DNA from: Shuttleworthia sp045545575
GTDB taxonomy: Bacteria > Bacillota > Clostridia > Lachnospirales > Lachnospiraceae
Length of the DNA stretch: 64,000 bases
NCBI GenBank assembly: GCA_045545575.1
Contig: JAZQBE010000028.1
Span: 1-64,000, forward strand
Reading direction: 5' to 3'
Every line of letters begins with the position of its first letter. Position 1 is the first letter of the stretch. A program made the translations under genes and the position numbers. Positions 25,297 through 34,087 of this stretch are shown here, one piece after another. The notes beneath the pieces are model-generated. The model had not been told where the DNA came from and searched no databases. It saw only the letters and a list, made by a program, of their open reading frames with translations.

Positions 25297-27087
25297 TCAG
25301 TAGTTATCCGGCAGATCGTTCTCGAGCAGAATGTATTTGTGCCCGTGATCCTTGATCGCGTAGACGTACTGCATGGCTTCCTCGATCCGTCCGAACACCG
25401 CGATGCGGTTTTCGGGGAAGCCGGCGTCCACAGCGCCCCGGTAAATCGGCTCCGTGTGCTTCGGTCCCACCAGGACGATATGGTCGCAGCAGCCGGTCGC
25501 ATACGTGCCGAATTTATAATTGTATTCTTCTTCCTGTTCGCCAAGCTCCACCATGCCGGGCGTGACAAGGATGCGCACACCATCGAACATGGCGAGCGTC
25601 TCCACCGCCGCCCGCGAGCCGATCGGATTGGAATTGTAGGCGTCGTCGATGATGGTGGCCGCCGCCCCGGGCTTGATCTGCATCCGGTGCTCCACCGGCT
25701 CCAATCGCCGCACCGGCACCTTCAGTGCCGGAAGCGAAATGCCCAGCTTGTGGGCAACCGCGATGGCGCCTAAAACGTTGATCACGTTGTGCCGGCCGAT
25801 CAGGTGCATGGAGAAGCGCTCCGTCTCGCCCGAAGGCGCCGTCACGGTGAAATCGGTTCCGCGGGACGAAACCGAGATCTCCGTCGCGTAATAGTCCTCA
25901 TACGCGGCGCTCCGGCCGGTTTCCGCCGCAGCCGCCGGTTTCGCGGAGAGCTCCGGCCACAGGGAGGCCGGGTTTTCAGCGGCCGCGGGCTGCGGGCGCA
26001 TCGAGGCGGCTGCCGCCGGCACCGCGTCTGCCCAGACCTGTGTCTGGTAGCGGACGGCGCCCGGGTACTTCGCGATCTGCCCGCGGATGTACTCGTTGTC
26101 GCCGTTGACAAACAGCATACCCCCTTCCGGAAGCGCGTCCGCCAGCTCGAACTTCGTGGAAATCACCTGTTCGATGCCCCCGAAGGTTTCCAGATGCTGG
26201 GGGCCGATGGACGTGATGATGCCGTGATCCGGGTGGACCAGGTCGCAGATCTCCTTGATCTCGCCCACGTAGCGCGCCCCCATTTCGCAGAGGAACACCT
26301 CGTGGGTGGGACGCAGGGACGAGCGCACCGTCCGGGTAATGCCCAGCGGCGTATTGAAGTTGCCGGGCGTAATCAGCAGGTTGAAATGATCCTGCAGCAG
26401 GGTCTGCAGATAATACTTGACGCTGGTTTTCCCGTAGCTGCCCGTAATGCCGATGATGACCAGGTCCGGATTCTCGGCCAGAAGGCGCCTGCAGTCGTTC
26501 AGGTAATAGCGGTTGACGGCCTTCTCCATCGGATGGTTGATGAGATTCACCAGAAGAATCATGACCGGCAGCAGCATGCAAAGCACGTTGGCCGCCGCCA
26601 GCGCGCCCGCGGCCCCGAACAGCCGGCCGCACAGAAGGATGCCCGCCGCGCACAGCACCAGCGCCGTCGCGGCCTGGCGTTTGACCCGGTTGGTAAAGAC
26701 CAGTTTTTTCTTGGTCAGATACCGCTTCAGGAAGCGGAAATAGTACACCGTAAAGCCCAGCACCGCGGCCAGAAGCACCAGAAGCAGAAGCCCGAAGACC
26801 AGGCGCGCGCCGGACCGTCCTCCGGTCAGCAGGAAGGAAAGAAGCTTCCCCTCTTTCTGCGCCGCGGCCGTCTTCACGAGCAGGCCTTTGCCCAGAAGCA
26901 GCGCCGAAAGCACCGACAGCACAGCCGGGACGGCGATCACCGCCTCGCGCTTCCAGTTGCCGCGCAGCCAGGTGATCTGCTCCCCGTTCATGTAGGTGTT
27001 CAGCTGGAACATGTGCAGATTGTAACGCAGCACGTACCAAATCGAAGCCGCGGAAAGCGCCGCGCAAAGAAGAAACAGAAAGATCAT
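25297..27087 (-). CDS. murF: Membrane-anchored MurF-like Mur ligase
   Basis: 596 residues, longer than the 450 of classical MurF. The first 190 residues contain about five hydrophobic segments (for example VIAVPAVLSVLSALLL, LVFGLLLLVLLAAVLGF, AANVLCMLLPVMILLVNLI). The ligase part has ATP loop GITGSYGKTSVKYY near residue 210, TPGNFNTPLGITRTV, EMGARYVGEI, DDAYNSNP and TPGMVELGE, as in MurF, which adds D-Ala-D-Ala to UDP-MurNAc-tripeptide. An Ala/Pro-rich insertion lies near 347-392. It overlaps the hydrolase gene by 4 nt and precedes ddl by 84 bp. It may be the main MurF or a paralogue. Confidence 0.82.
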   Translation of the reverse strand: MIFLFLLCAALSAASIWYVLRYNLHMFQLNTYMNGEQITWLRGNWKREAVIAVPAVLSVLSALLLGKGLLVKTAAAQKEGKLLSFLLTGGRSGARLVFGLLLLVLLAAVLGFTVYYFRFLKRYLTKKKLVFTNRVKRQAATALVLCAAGILLCGRLFGAAGALAAANVLCMLLPVMILLVNLINHPMEKAVNRYYLNDCRRLLAENPDLVIIGITGSYGKTSVKYYLQTLLQDHFNLLITPGNFNTPLGITRTVRSSLRPTHEVFLCEMGARYVGEIKEICDLVHPDHGIITSIGPQHLETFGGIEQVISTKFELADALPEGGMLFVNGDNEYIRGQIAKYPGAVRYQTQVWADAVPAAAASMRPQPAAAENPASLWPELSAKPAAAAETGRSAAYEDYYATEISVSSRGTDFTVTAPSGETERFSMHLIGRHNVINVLGAIAVAHKLGISLPALKVPVRRLEPVEHRMQIKPGAAATIIDDAYNSNPIGSRAAVETLAMFDGVRILVTPGMVELGEQEEEYNYKFGTYATGCCDHIVLVGPKHTEPIYRGAVDAGFPENRIAVFGRIEEAMQYVYAIKDHGHKYILLENDLPDNY

Positions 27088-27890
27088 GCTTCACCTCCCT
27101 GCGGTTCCCCGGATTCGTCCTGCGGCATCAGAAACGCCTTCAGGATGCCGGCGAAAACGGCCGGCTGCTCCAGAAACGCGTAATGCCCCGCCCCCGGGAT
27201 CACGGCCAGGCCGGCGTTCGGCATCAGCGTCTCCATCTTCTGTCCGTCGGACAGCGGGGTCGCGTCGTCGTTTTCACCCCAGATCAGAAGCGTTTCCGCA
27301 CTCACTTTTTCAAACAGACCGGACAAATCCTCGTTCACGGCCATCACCAGCGTCCGCCGCATCAGCGGCGTCGCGTTCCGGTAATCCTCGGAGCCCTGCC
27401 GGCTGCGCCAGTCGTCGATGAGATCCGGGAAGAATTCGTACACCCAGGGCTTGCTCAAAAAGTCCCGCATGCGCTTGTAGCGGCGCGTTTTCGCCTCCTG
27501 CGCCTTCGTGCGCTGCGGAAGGACGCCGGCGCTGTCCATCAGCACCAGCCGCACCAGCTCAAAGGAGCGCTCGGGCCGCGATGCCAGAACGATCGACACG
27601 CGTCCGCCGTAGGAGTGCCCCAGAAGGATGACGCGGCGAAGCTTCAGCGCGGCCGCGAAGTGATCGACGAAATCCGCGTAGGTGTTCACGTCCCAGGGCT
27701 CCGCCGGCTCTTCGCTCGCGCCGAAGCCCGGGAAGTCGAGCTGGATCACGCGGTATGCCGGCAGGAGGAGATTTGCCACGCTGTCGTACAGTTCGCAGCG
27801 CGTGCCCCACCCCTGCAGGATCAGAACCGCCGTCTCCGCGGTTCCCTGATCTTTATAGTGGACATACTGTCCGTCAATGGTGATTTCCAT
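27084..27890 (-). CDS. Alpha/beta hydrolase
   Basis: 268 residues with the fold pattern VLILQGWGTRCELYDSV, VIQLDFPGFGASEEP, nucleophile elbow GHSYGGR (Ser near 97), Asp in WGENDDATPL and His in GAGHYAFLEQP. There is no signal peptide. Substrate is unknown. Its stop overlaps the MurF-like start (ATGA), so it is translationally coupled to a peptidoglycan enzyme; a cell-wall precursor or ester substrate is possible, but this is inference from context only. Confidence 0.85.
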   Translation of the reverse strand: MEITIDGQYVHYKDQGTAETAVLILQGWGTRCELYDSVANLLLPAYRVIQLDFPGFGASEEPAEPWDVNTYADFVDHFAAALKLRRVILLGHSYGGRVSIVLASRPERSFELVRLVLMDSAGVLPQRTKAQEAKTRRYKRMRDFLSKPWVYEFFPDLIDDWRSRQGSEDYRNATPLMRRTLVMAVNEDLSGLFEKVSAETLLIWGENDDATPLSDGQKMETLMPNAGLAVIPGAGHYAFLEQPAVFAGILKAFLMPQDESGEPQGGEA

Positions 27891-27956
27891 ACTTTATCGG
27901 TCTCCGAAAAACAACCCGGCCGCAACTAATTCAGTATACCACATCTTCATCCGCTT

Positions 27957-28889
27957 TTACAGCATCCGGATCAGCAGTCTTCCGTCTGTCCGCCCCTCTT
28001 TCACTGCCCGCCGGATCCCCCGGATCCGGCTCCACAGATTCATTGCGTCCGACCGGTACAGAAGCCGTTCCGCGCGCCGGGCATAATCGGCGGCAAAGGC
28101 GTCCTGTCCGAGCAGGGACGATGACACCGCCAGGTTCGCGCAGAGCGCGGCCTTCTGCGTCCGTTTCACCGCGGCCCGCGCCGAATCCCGGGACAGGCCG
28201 CTCTGCAGCAGCGCCGTCCAGATCCGGACGGCGATCACCGGCTCCCGCAGGGCCAGAAGCGACACCGCCATCGCGTTCCAGGCCTCCATCTGCTCCCAGC
28301 TGTCCGACGCCGCGTGCGCCGACCGCGTCTCGATCCAGCGGATGGTTTCCTCCTCGGTCAGCTCCGGAAAGCCGTCGGATCCGGCGACAAAGCTTACGGT
28401 GCTGTCTTGTTCAGCGGACTGCAGGACCGCCGCAGCCCGGCAGACCGCGTGGCGGTTCCAGCTTTGCACCAGCAAAGGATCCGTGTCCGTCTGGCGGTCA
28501 ATGCGCATGCCCTCCAGCAGCAGCATGGCGACGGCCTCAAACCGCACCTCGTTCGCGCCGCCGTTCTGACAGCCGCACAGCCAGCCATGGTGCTCGGCCA
28601 GCAGCCGCTCGGCTTCCGAAAGACGTTCCGCCAGAAGTTGGGCGCGGATCTCCCTTTTTACGGAATCCAGCCAAAAAAAGACCGGATCCGCGGAAAACGG
28701 TGTTTCCGTCGGATCCAGCCCAATACGTTCCATCAGTTGGCAGAGGATGCGGCTTCCGGCATTCCGATACCCGTTTTCGATACGGGAAAGGGTCGCCGGG
28801 TCACAAATGCCGTCCGACAGCTGCTCCTGTGTCAGGCCCAGCTGAAGGCGGGTTTCCCTGATCAGGCCGCCTGGGTTCTGTCTGTCCAC
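27957..28889 (-). CDS. XRE-family regulator with helical C-terminal region
   Basis: 310 residues from a GTG start with only a weak ribosome site. Residues 8-65 form a Cro/C1-type helix-turn-helix (IRETRLQLGLTQEQLSDGICDPATLSRIENG). The remainder is all-helical, of the TPR-like type seen in Rgg/PlcR-style peptide-responding regulators. No adjacent peptide gene was recognised. The target is unknown. Confidence 0.78.
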   Translation of the reverse strand: MDRQNPGGLIRETRLQLGLTQEQLSDGICDPATLSRIENGYRNAGSRILCQLMERIGLDPTETPFSADPVFFWLDSVKREIRAQLLAERLSEAERLLAEHHGWLCGCQNGGANEVRFEAVAMLLLEGMRIDRQTDTDPLLVQSWNRHAVCRAAAVLQSAEQDSTVSFVAGSDGFPELTEEETIRWIETRSAHAASDSWEQMEAWNAMAVSLLALREPVIAVRIWTALLQSGLSRDSARAAVKRTQKAALCANLAVSSSLLGQDAFAADYARRAERLLYRSDAMNLWSRIRGIRRAVKEGRTDGRLLIRML

Positions 28890-29010
28890 TGCTGGTTGTC
28901 TTTTCTGTTTACGTCATCCGGTTGACTGCTGCACTATGATCATAAACAAGAAAGGCGCAAAGAGCAAGGACCATTTTGGGCCGAACCGCAAAGGGGCGGC
29001 CGGCGGCCGG

Positions 29011-29538
29011 TCAGGCTTCCGGCTCGATCATGCCGTAGGTGTTGCCGCGGCGCTTGTAAACGACGTTGACCTCGTCCGTATCCGCATTGCGGAAGACGAA
29101 GAAATCGTGTCCGAGAAGCTCCATCTGGATGCAGGCATCCTCCGGATACATGGGCTTTAAGCCGATGCGCTTCGTGCGGACGATCTGGATTTCGCTGTCG
29201 TCCGGAACGTCTGCTTCGATGAAGTTGTCATTGAACATGCCCGCGGCCTGATGCCGGTCGATCAGCTTCTGGCGGTATTTTTTCACCTGCCGTTCGATGA
29301 TTTCTTCCACCACGTCGATGGAAACGTACATGTCGTTGCTCGTCTGCTCCGCGCGGATGACGTTGCCTTTGACAAAAATGGTGGCTTCGACTTTCTGACG
29401 CTCTTTTTCCACGCTTAAGGTCACATTGACCGGCGTGTCTTCAACAAAAAACCGGTCCAGCCGGGAAAAGGTCTTCTCTACCGCCTCCTTCAGGGATTCT
29501 GTCAGCTGCATGTTTCGTCCGGTAATTGCAATCTTCAT
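29011..29538 (-). CDS. hpf: Ribosome hibernation promoting factor, long form
   Basis: 175 residues from the ATG at 29538, preceded by AAAGGAGG; the longer reading crosses the promoter. The N-terminal S30AE domain is MKIAITGRNMQLTESLKEAVEKTFSRL onwards. The C-terminal dimerisation domain ends with EDACIQMELLGHDFFVFRNADTDEVNVVYKRRGNTYGMIEP. Long HPF pairs 70S ribosomes into 100S dimers in slow growth. It is a single-gene unit with its own strong promoter. Confidence 0.96.
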   Translation of the reverse strand: MKIAITGRNMQLTESLKEAVEKTFSRLDRFFVEDTPVNVTLSVEKERQKVEATIFVKGNVIRAEQTSNDMYVSIDVVEEIIERQVKKYRQKLIDRHQAAGMFNDNFIEADVPDDSEIQIVRTKRIGLKPMYPEDACIQMELLGHDFFVFRNADTDEVNVVYKRRGNTYGMIEPEA

Positions 29539-29607
29539 GAAACGCCTCCTTTCGGGTTCCCCGGTCCGGCCGATGTTACGTTCCCGGCGGACCTTCCTAT
29601 ATAAAAT

Positions 29608-29636
29608 ACTATAGCGAAATCCGTCCCACGGTGCAA
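29608..29636 (-). promoter_or_regulatory. hpf promoter
   Basis: TTGCAC (29631-29636) and TATAGT (29608-29613), 17-bp spacer on the minus strand, about 70 bp before the hpf start. Confidence 0.75.
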
Positions 29637-29666
29637 GAAAAAACCGTCCTGTTTTTTGACTTTTTC

Positions 29667-29695
29667 TTGACATTTTGAAAGTTAACAGACACAAT
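29667..29695 (+). promoter_or_regulatory. Promoter of the WYL regulator
   Basis: TTGACA (29667-29672), 17-bp spacer and CACAAT (29690-29695), 47 bp before the start codon. It diverges from the hpf promoter. Confidence 0.6.
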
Positions 29696-29742
29696 GAACC
29701 AAGGTCCGTTTCATTGGACAGTATTCAGCACAGGAGGCTCCC

Positions 29743-30765
29743 ATGGCAGGCAGACCGGACAGCAAAAAGAAACTGCTCTGTATGCTCTCAATTCTGAAAA
29801 ACGAAACCGACAGCGAGCATCCCATGAGCATGCAGCGGCTCCTCGAGCGGCTTTCCGAAGAGGGATACGACGCCGAGCGCAAAAGTATCTACGCGGACAT
29901 CGCCCTCTTCAACGACTTCAGCGCGGACTTTGACGCCGCCCGCGCCGACGAAATCGCCTACGTCAAGCCGCGGGGCTATTATTACGCCGGCGGCCTGTTC
30001 GAGATGGCTGATCTGCGGATGCTCGCCGAGGCGGTCGCGTCCTCCCGTTCCATTACGGAGCGTCATTCAAAGGAGCTGATGGAAAAGCTCGCCGGCCTGA
30101 CCTCGCGCCACCAGTCCCGGCAGGTCTTCCGCCAGATCCTTGTGACGGACCGCGTCAAGACCGAGAACCGCACGGTTCCCTACACCATCGACGTCATCAA
30201 CCAGTGTGTAGAGGAGGACCGGAAAATCCGTTTCCTGTACAGCGACTGGGTGCTGAACGAAAAAAATCATCCCGTGCTCGTGCCCAGGCACGGCGGCAAA
30301 GTCTATTCCGCCAGTCCCTACGCACTGCTCTGGGATGATGAAAAATACTATCTGGTCGCCCGTGAAGACGGCCGCGGCCTCCTGCATTTCCGCGTGGACA
30401 AAATGACCGACGCCGCGATGCTTGCCGTGCCCCGGGAAGGGGTCAAGGAGTGGAAAAACACCAACCCCTCGATCTACACCCGCAGCACCTTCGGCATGTT
30501 CGACGGCGAGCGCAAAGGCGTACAGCTCGTCTTCGCCCCGCATCTGCTCGGCGTGATGACCGACCGCTTTGGCCCGGACATCCGGGTGCGGCGCATCGCC
30601 GGCGAAGAAGAGCTCTTCGAAATCAAGGTCGACGTCTGCGTCAGTCCCCAGTTCTTCGGCTGGATCACGGGCATCGGCCCGGACGTGCGGATCACCGCAC
30701 CCGCATCCGTCGTGGAACAGTACAAAGCGCACCTCGACGGAATCCGGGGCCGCTACCTCGATTAG
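29743..30765 (+). CDS. WYL-domain transcriptional regulator
   Basis: 340 residues with ACAGGAGG before the ATG. An N-terminal winged-helix HTH-type segment (LLCMLSILKNETDSEHPMSMQRLLERL, ERKSIYADIALFN) is followed by a WYL domain beginning near CVEEDRKIRFLYSDWV and including SPYALLWDDEKYYLVARED and FRVDKM, then a C-terminal extension (VQLVFAPHLLGVMTDRFG). WYL proteins sense nucleic acid or nucleotide ligands and control, among others, stress and defence genes. No defence genes are next to it. Its 3' end overlaps the convergent DUF1667 gene by 4 nt. Confidence 0.88.
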   Translation: MAGRPDSKKKLLCMLSILKNETDSEHPMSMQRLLERLSEEGYDAERKSIYADIALFNDFSADFDAARADEIAYVKPRGYYYAGGLFEMADLRMLAEAVASSRSITERHSKELMEKLAGLTSRHQSRQVFRQILVTDRVKTENRTVPYTIDVINQCVEEDRKIRFLYSDWVLNEKNHPVLVPRHGGKVYSASPYALLWDDEKYYLVAREDGRGLLHFRVDKMTDAAMLAVPREGVKEWKNTNPSIYTRSTFGMFDGERKGVQLVFAPHLLGVMTDRFGPDIRVRRIAGEEELFEIKVDVCVSPQFFGWITGIGPDVRITAPASVVEQYKAHLDGIRGRYLD

Positions 30766-31130
30766 CGCCGCGCCACGGCGCGGGTCGCCACGATATCCAC
30801 GCCGGTTCCGCAGACGTCAGGCAGCAGGACGTCGCCGATGGCCACCGGCGCTTTCGCGGTGACGTCCTTCAGCGCGGCCGCCACGTCCCGGACGCGCTCC
30901 TTCGGCACGTCCGCGGCGGTCTTGCACGAAACCATCGGAAAGACGCCGCCCTCCACATGCACCGTCGACGTGACGATGCGCGTCGGCGCGGTCACCTCTT
31001 TTCGCGCATATGCCTCGCCGCGCGGGCAGGTGTTGCCCGTCACCGACGTCACTTCGCCGTCCTCAAGCACCACGTGGATCGGGCACCCCAGCGGACAGCG
31101 GATGCAGATCAGATCCCGTTCTTCTTTCAT
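30762..31130 (-). CDS. DUF1667 protein of the glycerol-3-phosphate oxidation operon
   Basis: 122 residues. CIRCPLGCPIHV and GNTCPRGEAYARKEV supply four Cys that could bind a metal or Fe-S cluster. IVTSTVHVEGGVFPMVSCKT is the other conserved block. DUF1667 genes usually follow glpA-type and FAD-oxidoreductase genes in Firmicutes, as here (19 bp gap), so the protein is probably a third subunit of an anaerobic G3P dehydrogenase-like complex. Confidence 0.87.
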   Translation of the reverse strand: MKEERDLICIRCPLGCPIHVVLEDGEVTSVTGNTCPRGEAYARKEVTAPTRIVTSTVHVEGGVFPMVSCKTAADVPKERVRDVAAALKDVTAKAPVAIGDVLLPDVCGTGVDIVATRAVARR

Positions 31131-31149
31131 CGCAATTCCTCGATTCTTT

Positions 31150-32442
31150 TTACTCCGCCACGCGGATGGTAATGCTCTCCAGACCCTCCTGCGCGAGCAG
31201 CTCCGCTTTTTTCAGCACGATCTGCTCCATCTCGCCGGGCGCCATGACCGGCCGCGTCTTCCGGCGGATTTCCCGATCATTGCAATACAGAACGATGGCG
31301 GCCTTGCGGTACGGCTTTGCCACGCGGAAGCGGACGACGATTTCGTCGGCCATCGTTCCGGGGTGTACGCACGCCGGCACGGTGTAGCGCACGCCGTCTT
31401 CCGCGCGGATCGGGACAACGCCCGCTTCGGCCTTTGCGTCCGCCCGGGCGGTTTCTGCCGGGCCGGTCGTTTTTTCCGCCAGGTACGCGGCCGCGTGACG
31501 GCCGGCCAGCGCCGCTTCCTCCGAGACGTAGTCCACCAGATCATGCACGTGCAGCACGTTTCCGCAGGCGAAAACGCCTTCCACGTTCGTCTGCAGCGTA
31601 TCGTCCACCAGGGGGCCGCTCGTTACCCGCGACAGGTCCACGCCGGCGCTCTTCGACAGCTCGTTTTCCGGAATCAGTCCGCAGGACAGAAGCAGCGTGT
31701 CGCACTCGTAGGTGTGCTCCGTGCCCGGAATTGGCCGGCGGTTTGCGTCCACCTCGCTGATGGTCACCGCTTCCACGCGCTTGTGGCCGTGGATCTTCGT
31801 GACGGTGTGGGACAAAAGCAGCGGGATGCCGAAATCGTCCAGACACTGGACGATGTTCCGCTTCAGACCGCCGGAGTAGGGCTCCAGCTCCGCGACAGCT
31901 TCCACCTTCGCGCCTTCCAGGGTCATCCGGCGCGCCATGATCAGACCGATGTCGCCGCTGCCCAGGATCACGACATGCTTTCCGGGCATATAGCCTTCCA
32001 TGTTGACAAGGCGCTGCGCGGTGCCCGCCGAGAAGATGCCCGCCGGCCGTTCGCCGGGGATGTTTAACGCTCCGCGGGAGCGCTCCCGGCAGCCCATCGC
32101 CAGGATCACGGCGCCCGCCTCGACGGTGAACAGCCCGTCTTCGGTGTTGACCGCCGTCACCTTCCGGTCCGCGGAAACGGACAGCACCATTGTATCCAGT
32201 TTAAACGGGATGCCCCGCTCCTGCACCTGTGCCACGTAGCGGGCCGCGTATTCCGGTCCCGTCAGCTCCTCTCCGAACGTGTGCAGGCCGAACCCGTTGT
32301 GAATGCACTGGTTTAAGATCCCGCCCAGTTCTTTATCGCGCTCCAGGATCAGGATCTCCTTTACCCCGGCGTCATAGGCCGATGCCGCCGCGGCCAGTCC
32401 GGCCGGTCCGCCGCCGATCACTACCAGATCACACTTCATCAT
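31150..32442 (-). CDS. FAD/NAD(P)-dependent oxidoreductase, GlpB-like partner of G3P dehydrogenase
   Basis: 430 residues from the ATG at 32442 (a second ATG follows at once); GGAGG lies 7 nt upstream inside the previous gene. The FAD-binding motif VVIGGGPAGLAAAASAYDAG and the NAD-binding GSGDIGLIMARRMTLEGAKV define a pyridine-nucleotide disulphide oxidoreductase fold. It overlaps the glpA-like stop (ATGATGA), so it is coupled. It likely passes electrons from G3P oxidation to an NAD(P) or quinone-independent acceptor. Confidence 0.88.
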   Translation of the reverse strand: MMKCDLVVIGGGPAGLAAAASAYDAGVKEILILERDKELGGILNQCIHNGFGLHTFGEELTGPEYAARYVAQVQERGIPFKLDTMVLSVSADRKVTAVNTEDGLFTVEAGAVILAMGCRERSRGALNIPGERPAGIFSAGTAQRLVNMEGYMPGKHVVILGSGDIGLIMARRMTLEGAKVEAVAELEPYSGGLKRNIVQCLDDFGIPLLLSHTVTKIHGHKRVEAVTISEVDANRRPIPGTEHTYECDTLLLSCGLIPENELSKSAGVDLSRVTSGPLVDDTLQTNVEGVFACGNVLHVHDLVDYVSEEAALAGRHAAAYLAEKTTGPAETARADAKAEAGVVPIRAEDGVRYTVPACVHPGTMADEIVVRFRVAKPYRKAAIVLYCNDREIRRKTRPVMAPGEMEQIVLKKAELLAQEGLESITIRVAE

Positions 32443-33929
32443 TTGGCTTCCTCCAGATGCTTGTTTTCGCCAACGATCAGACAAGACGCCCCGCCGCTCT
32501 TTGTCACCTCGCGCGGATCGAGTCCGAGTTCCCGCTCCAGGATCTCCATGACGCGCGGCGAGCAGAATCCCGCCTGGCACCGGCCCATGCCGGCGCGGGT
32601 GCGGCGCTTGACGCCGTCTAAGGACCGGGCTCCCGGGACGCGGTGAACGGCCTCGACGATCTCGCCCTCCGAAACGGTCTCGCAGCGGCAGATGATGCGT
32701 CCGAAGGCCGGATGTGCTTTGATCAGCGCCGCATGCTCTTCCTCTGTCATCGAAAGCGGTGCCGGCATGCCCTCGCGCGTCGGAATGAAGTCCTCCTTCG
32801 CGGCCAGATCCATGCGCTCCGCGACAAGACGCGCCAGTACGTCGCCGATCGCCGGCGCGCTTGACAGGCCCGGCGACTCGATGCCGGCCGCCTCAAAGCA
32901 CAGCGGCGCGCCCGGCACTTCGCCGATCACGAAATCGCCGCCGGCTTCATGGGCGCGCAGTCCGGCGAAGGACGTGATCGTCTGGTTGAAGGGAATGTCC
33001 TTCACGCCCTGGGCGGCCATCGCCCGAAGCGACGCAAGCCCTTCGGCCGTCGTCTCGGTTCCGTCCTTGTTTTCCGTATCCGCGGCCGTCGGTCCCACCA
33101 GCAGATTCCCGTGCACCGTCGGCGTCACAAGAACGCCCTTGCCCATCGGTCCCGGCAGCTGGAAGACGGTATGGGACACATGCTTCCCGGCCGCCTTGTC
33201 GAGCAGCTGGTATTCGCCGCGGCGGGCGGTAATGGACAGCTTCTGTTCGCAGACCGCGTTGTGCAGTACGTCGGCATACACGCCGGCCGCGATCACCACG
33301 GCGCGCACGGTAAAGGTGTCGGCGCCGGCGGCAATCTCATAACCGTCCTCCGCCCCCCGGGGCCGGATCTGTGTCACAGGACGGTCAAAGAAAAATTCCA
33401 CGCCGTTGGCCGCCGCGTTCTCCGCATAGCCAAATGTCATATGGAAGGGGCAGACAATGCCGCCCGTCGGCGCGTACAGTGCGCAGGTGACGTCGTCTGC
33501 CAGGTTCGGCTCCATCCGGATCAGCTCGTCCCGTTCGAGGATCCGCAGCCCCGGCACGCCGTTGGCTGCGCCCTGTGCGAGCAGCTCGTCGAGTTTTCCG
33601 CGGTCCTGGTCCTTTGTGCAGACGACCAGCGACCCGTTGCGGACGAAGGGAATGGCAAGATCCCCGGCAATCCGGTCCATCATCGCATTGCCAAGCACGT
33701 TGAAATACGCCTTGTGGCTGCCCGGCTGTGCGTCAAAACCGGCATGGATGATTGCGGAATTTGCCTTCGTCGTACCGCAGCAGACGTCCTCCTCCCGCTC
33801 GATGACACACACCGAAGCCTGATACCGGGAAAGCTCCCGCGCAACGGCGCAGCCGATGACACCGGCGCCGATCACTGCGATGTCAAAGCAGCGGCTTTCT
33901 CCCCCTTTGTTCTGTTCCTCTCGGACCAT
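32439..33929 (-). CDS. glpA: Anaerobic glycerol-3-phosphate dehydrogenase subunit A-like
   Basis: 496 residues. FAD motif IAVIGAGVIGCAVARELSRY, the GlpA/GlpD block SAIIHAGFDAQPGSHKA, and YAPTGGIVCPF are followed by a C-terminal BFD-like [2Fe-2S] domain with ICRCETVSEGEI, KRRTRAGMGRCQAGFC. It oxidises G3P to dihydroxyacetone phosphate. AGGAGG precedes the ATG. It is the first gene of a three-gene operon; the glycerol kinase and facilitator genes often found with it are absent here. Confidence 0.92.
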   Translation of the reverse strand: MVREEQNKGGESRCFDIAVIGAGVIGCAVARELSRYQASVCVIEREEDVCCGTTKANSAIIHAGFDAQPGSHKAYFNVLGNAMMDRIAGDLAIPFVRNGSLVVCTKDQDRGKLDELLAQGAANGVPGLRILERDELIRMEPNLADDVTCALYAPTGGIVCPFHMTFGYAENAAANGVEFFFDRPVTQIRPRGAEDGYEIAAGADTFTVRAVVIAAGVYADVLHNAVCEQKLSITARRGEYQLLDKAAGKHVSHTVFQLPGPMGKGVLVTPTVHGNLLVGPTAADTENKDGTETTAEGLASLRAMAAQGVKDIPFNQTITSFAGLRAHEAGGDFVIGEVPGAPLCFEAAGIESPGLSSAPAIGDVLARLVAERMDLAAKEDFIPTREGMPAPLSMTEEEHAALIKAHPAFGRIICRCETVSEGEIVEAVHRVPGARSLDGVKRRTRAGMGRCQAGFCSPRVMEILERELGLDPREVTKSGGASCLIVGENKHLEEAK

Positions 33930-33985
33930 AACGTCCTTCCTCCTGTTTCTGATCAGTGAAATGTGTCGGTTTCCCGCTGTCTACG

Positions 33986-34014
33986 ACCTTAGCACTGTGT
34001 GAAAAAAAAAGCAA
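33986..34014 (-). promoter_or_regulatory. glpA operon promoter
   Basis: TTGCTT (34009-34014) and TAAGGT (33986-33991), 17-bp spacer on the minus strand, with a T-rich spacer start. Confidence 0.55.
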
Positions 34015-34039
34015 TGCAGTGCGGTAAAGCGTTCCGAAC

Positions 34040-34070
34040 AAAAAAACAGCCGCAGGTTTCCCTGCGGCTG
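34040..34070 (-). terminator. Terminator of the secreted 3D-like protein gene
   Basis: On the minus strand CAGCCGCAGG, loop GAAA, CCTGCGGCTG, then seven T. It begins 18 bp after the stop codon. Confidence 0.93.
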
Positions 34071-34087
34071 CTTTCGTTATTCATGTA

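Noticed and set aside
25297..27087. Frameshift or gene fusion in the MurF-like gene because of its length
   Set aside because: The frame is continuous and the extra length is accounted for by the membrane segments and the low-complexity insertion.
32439..32580. The N-terminal extension of the FAD oxidoreductase from 32580
   Set aside because: It overlaps the BFD domain of the glpA-like gene and lacks a ribosome site; GGAGG points to 32442/32439.
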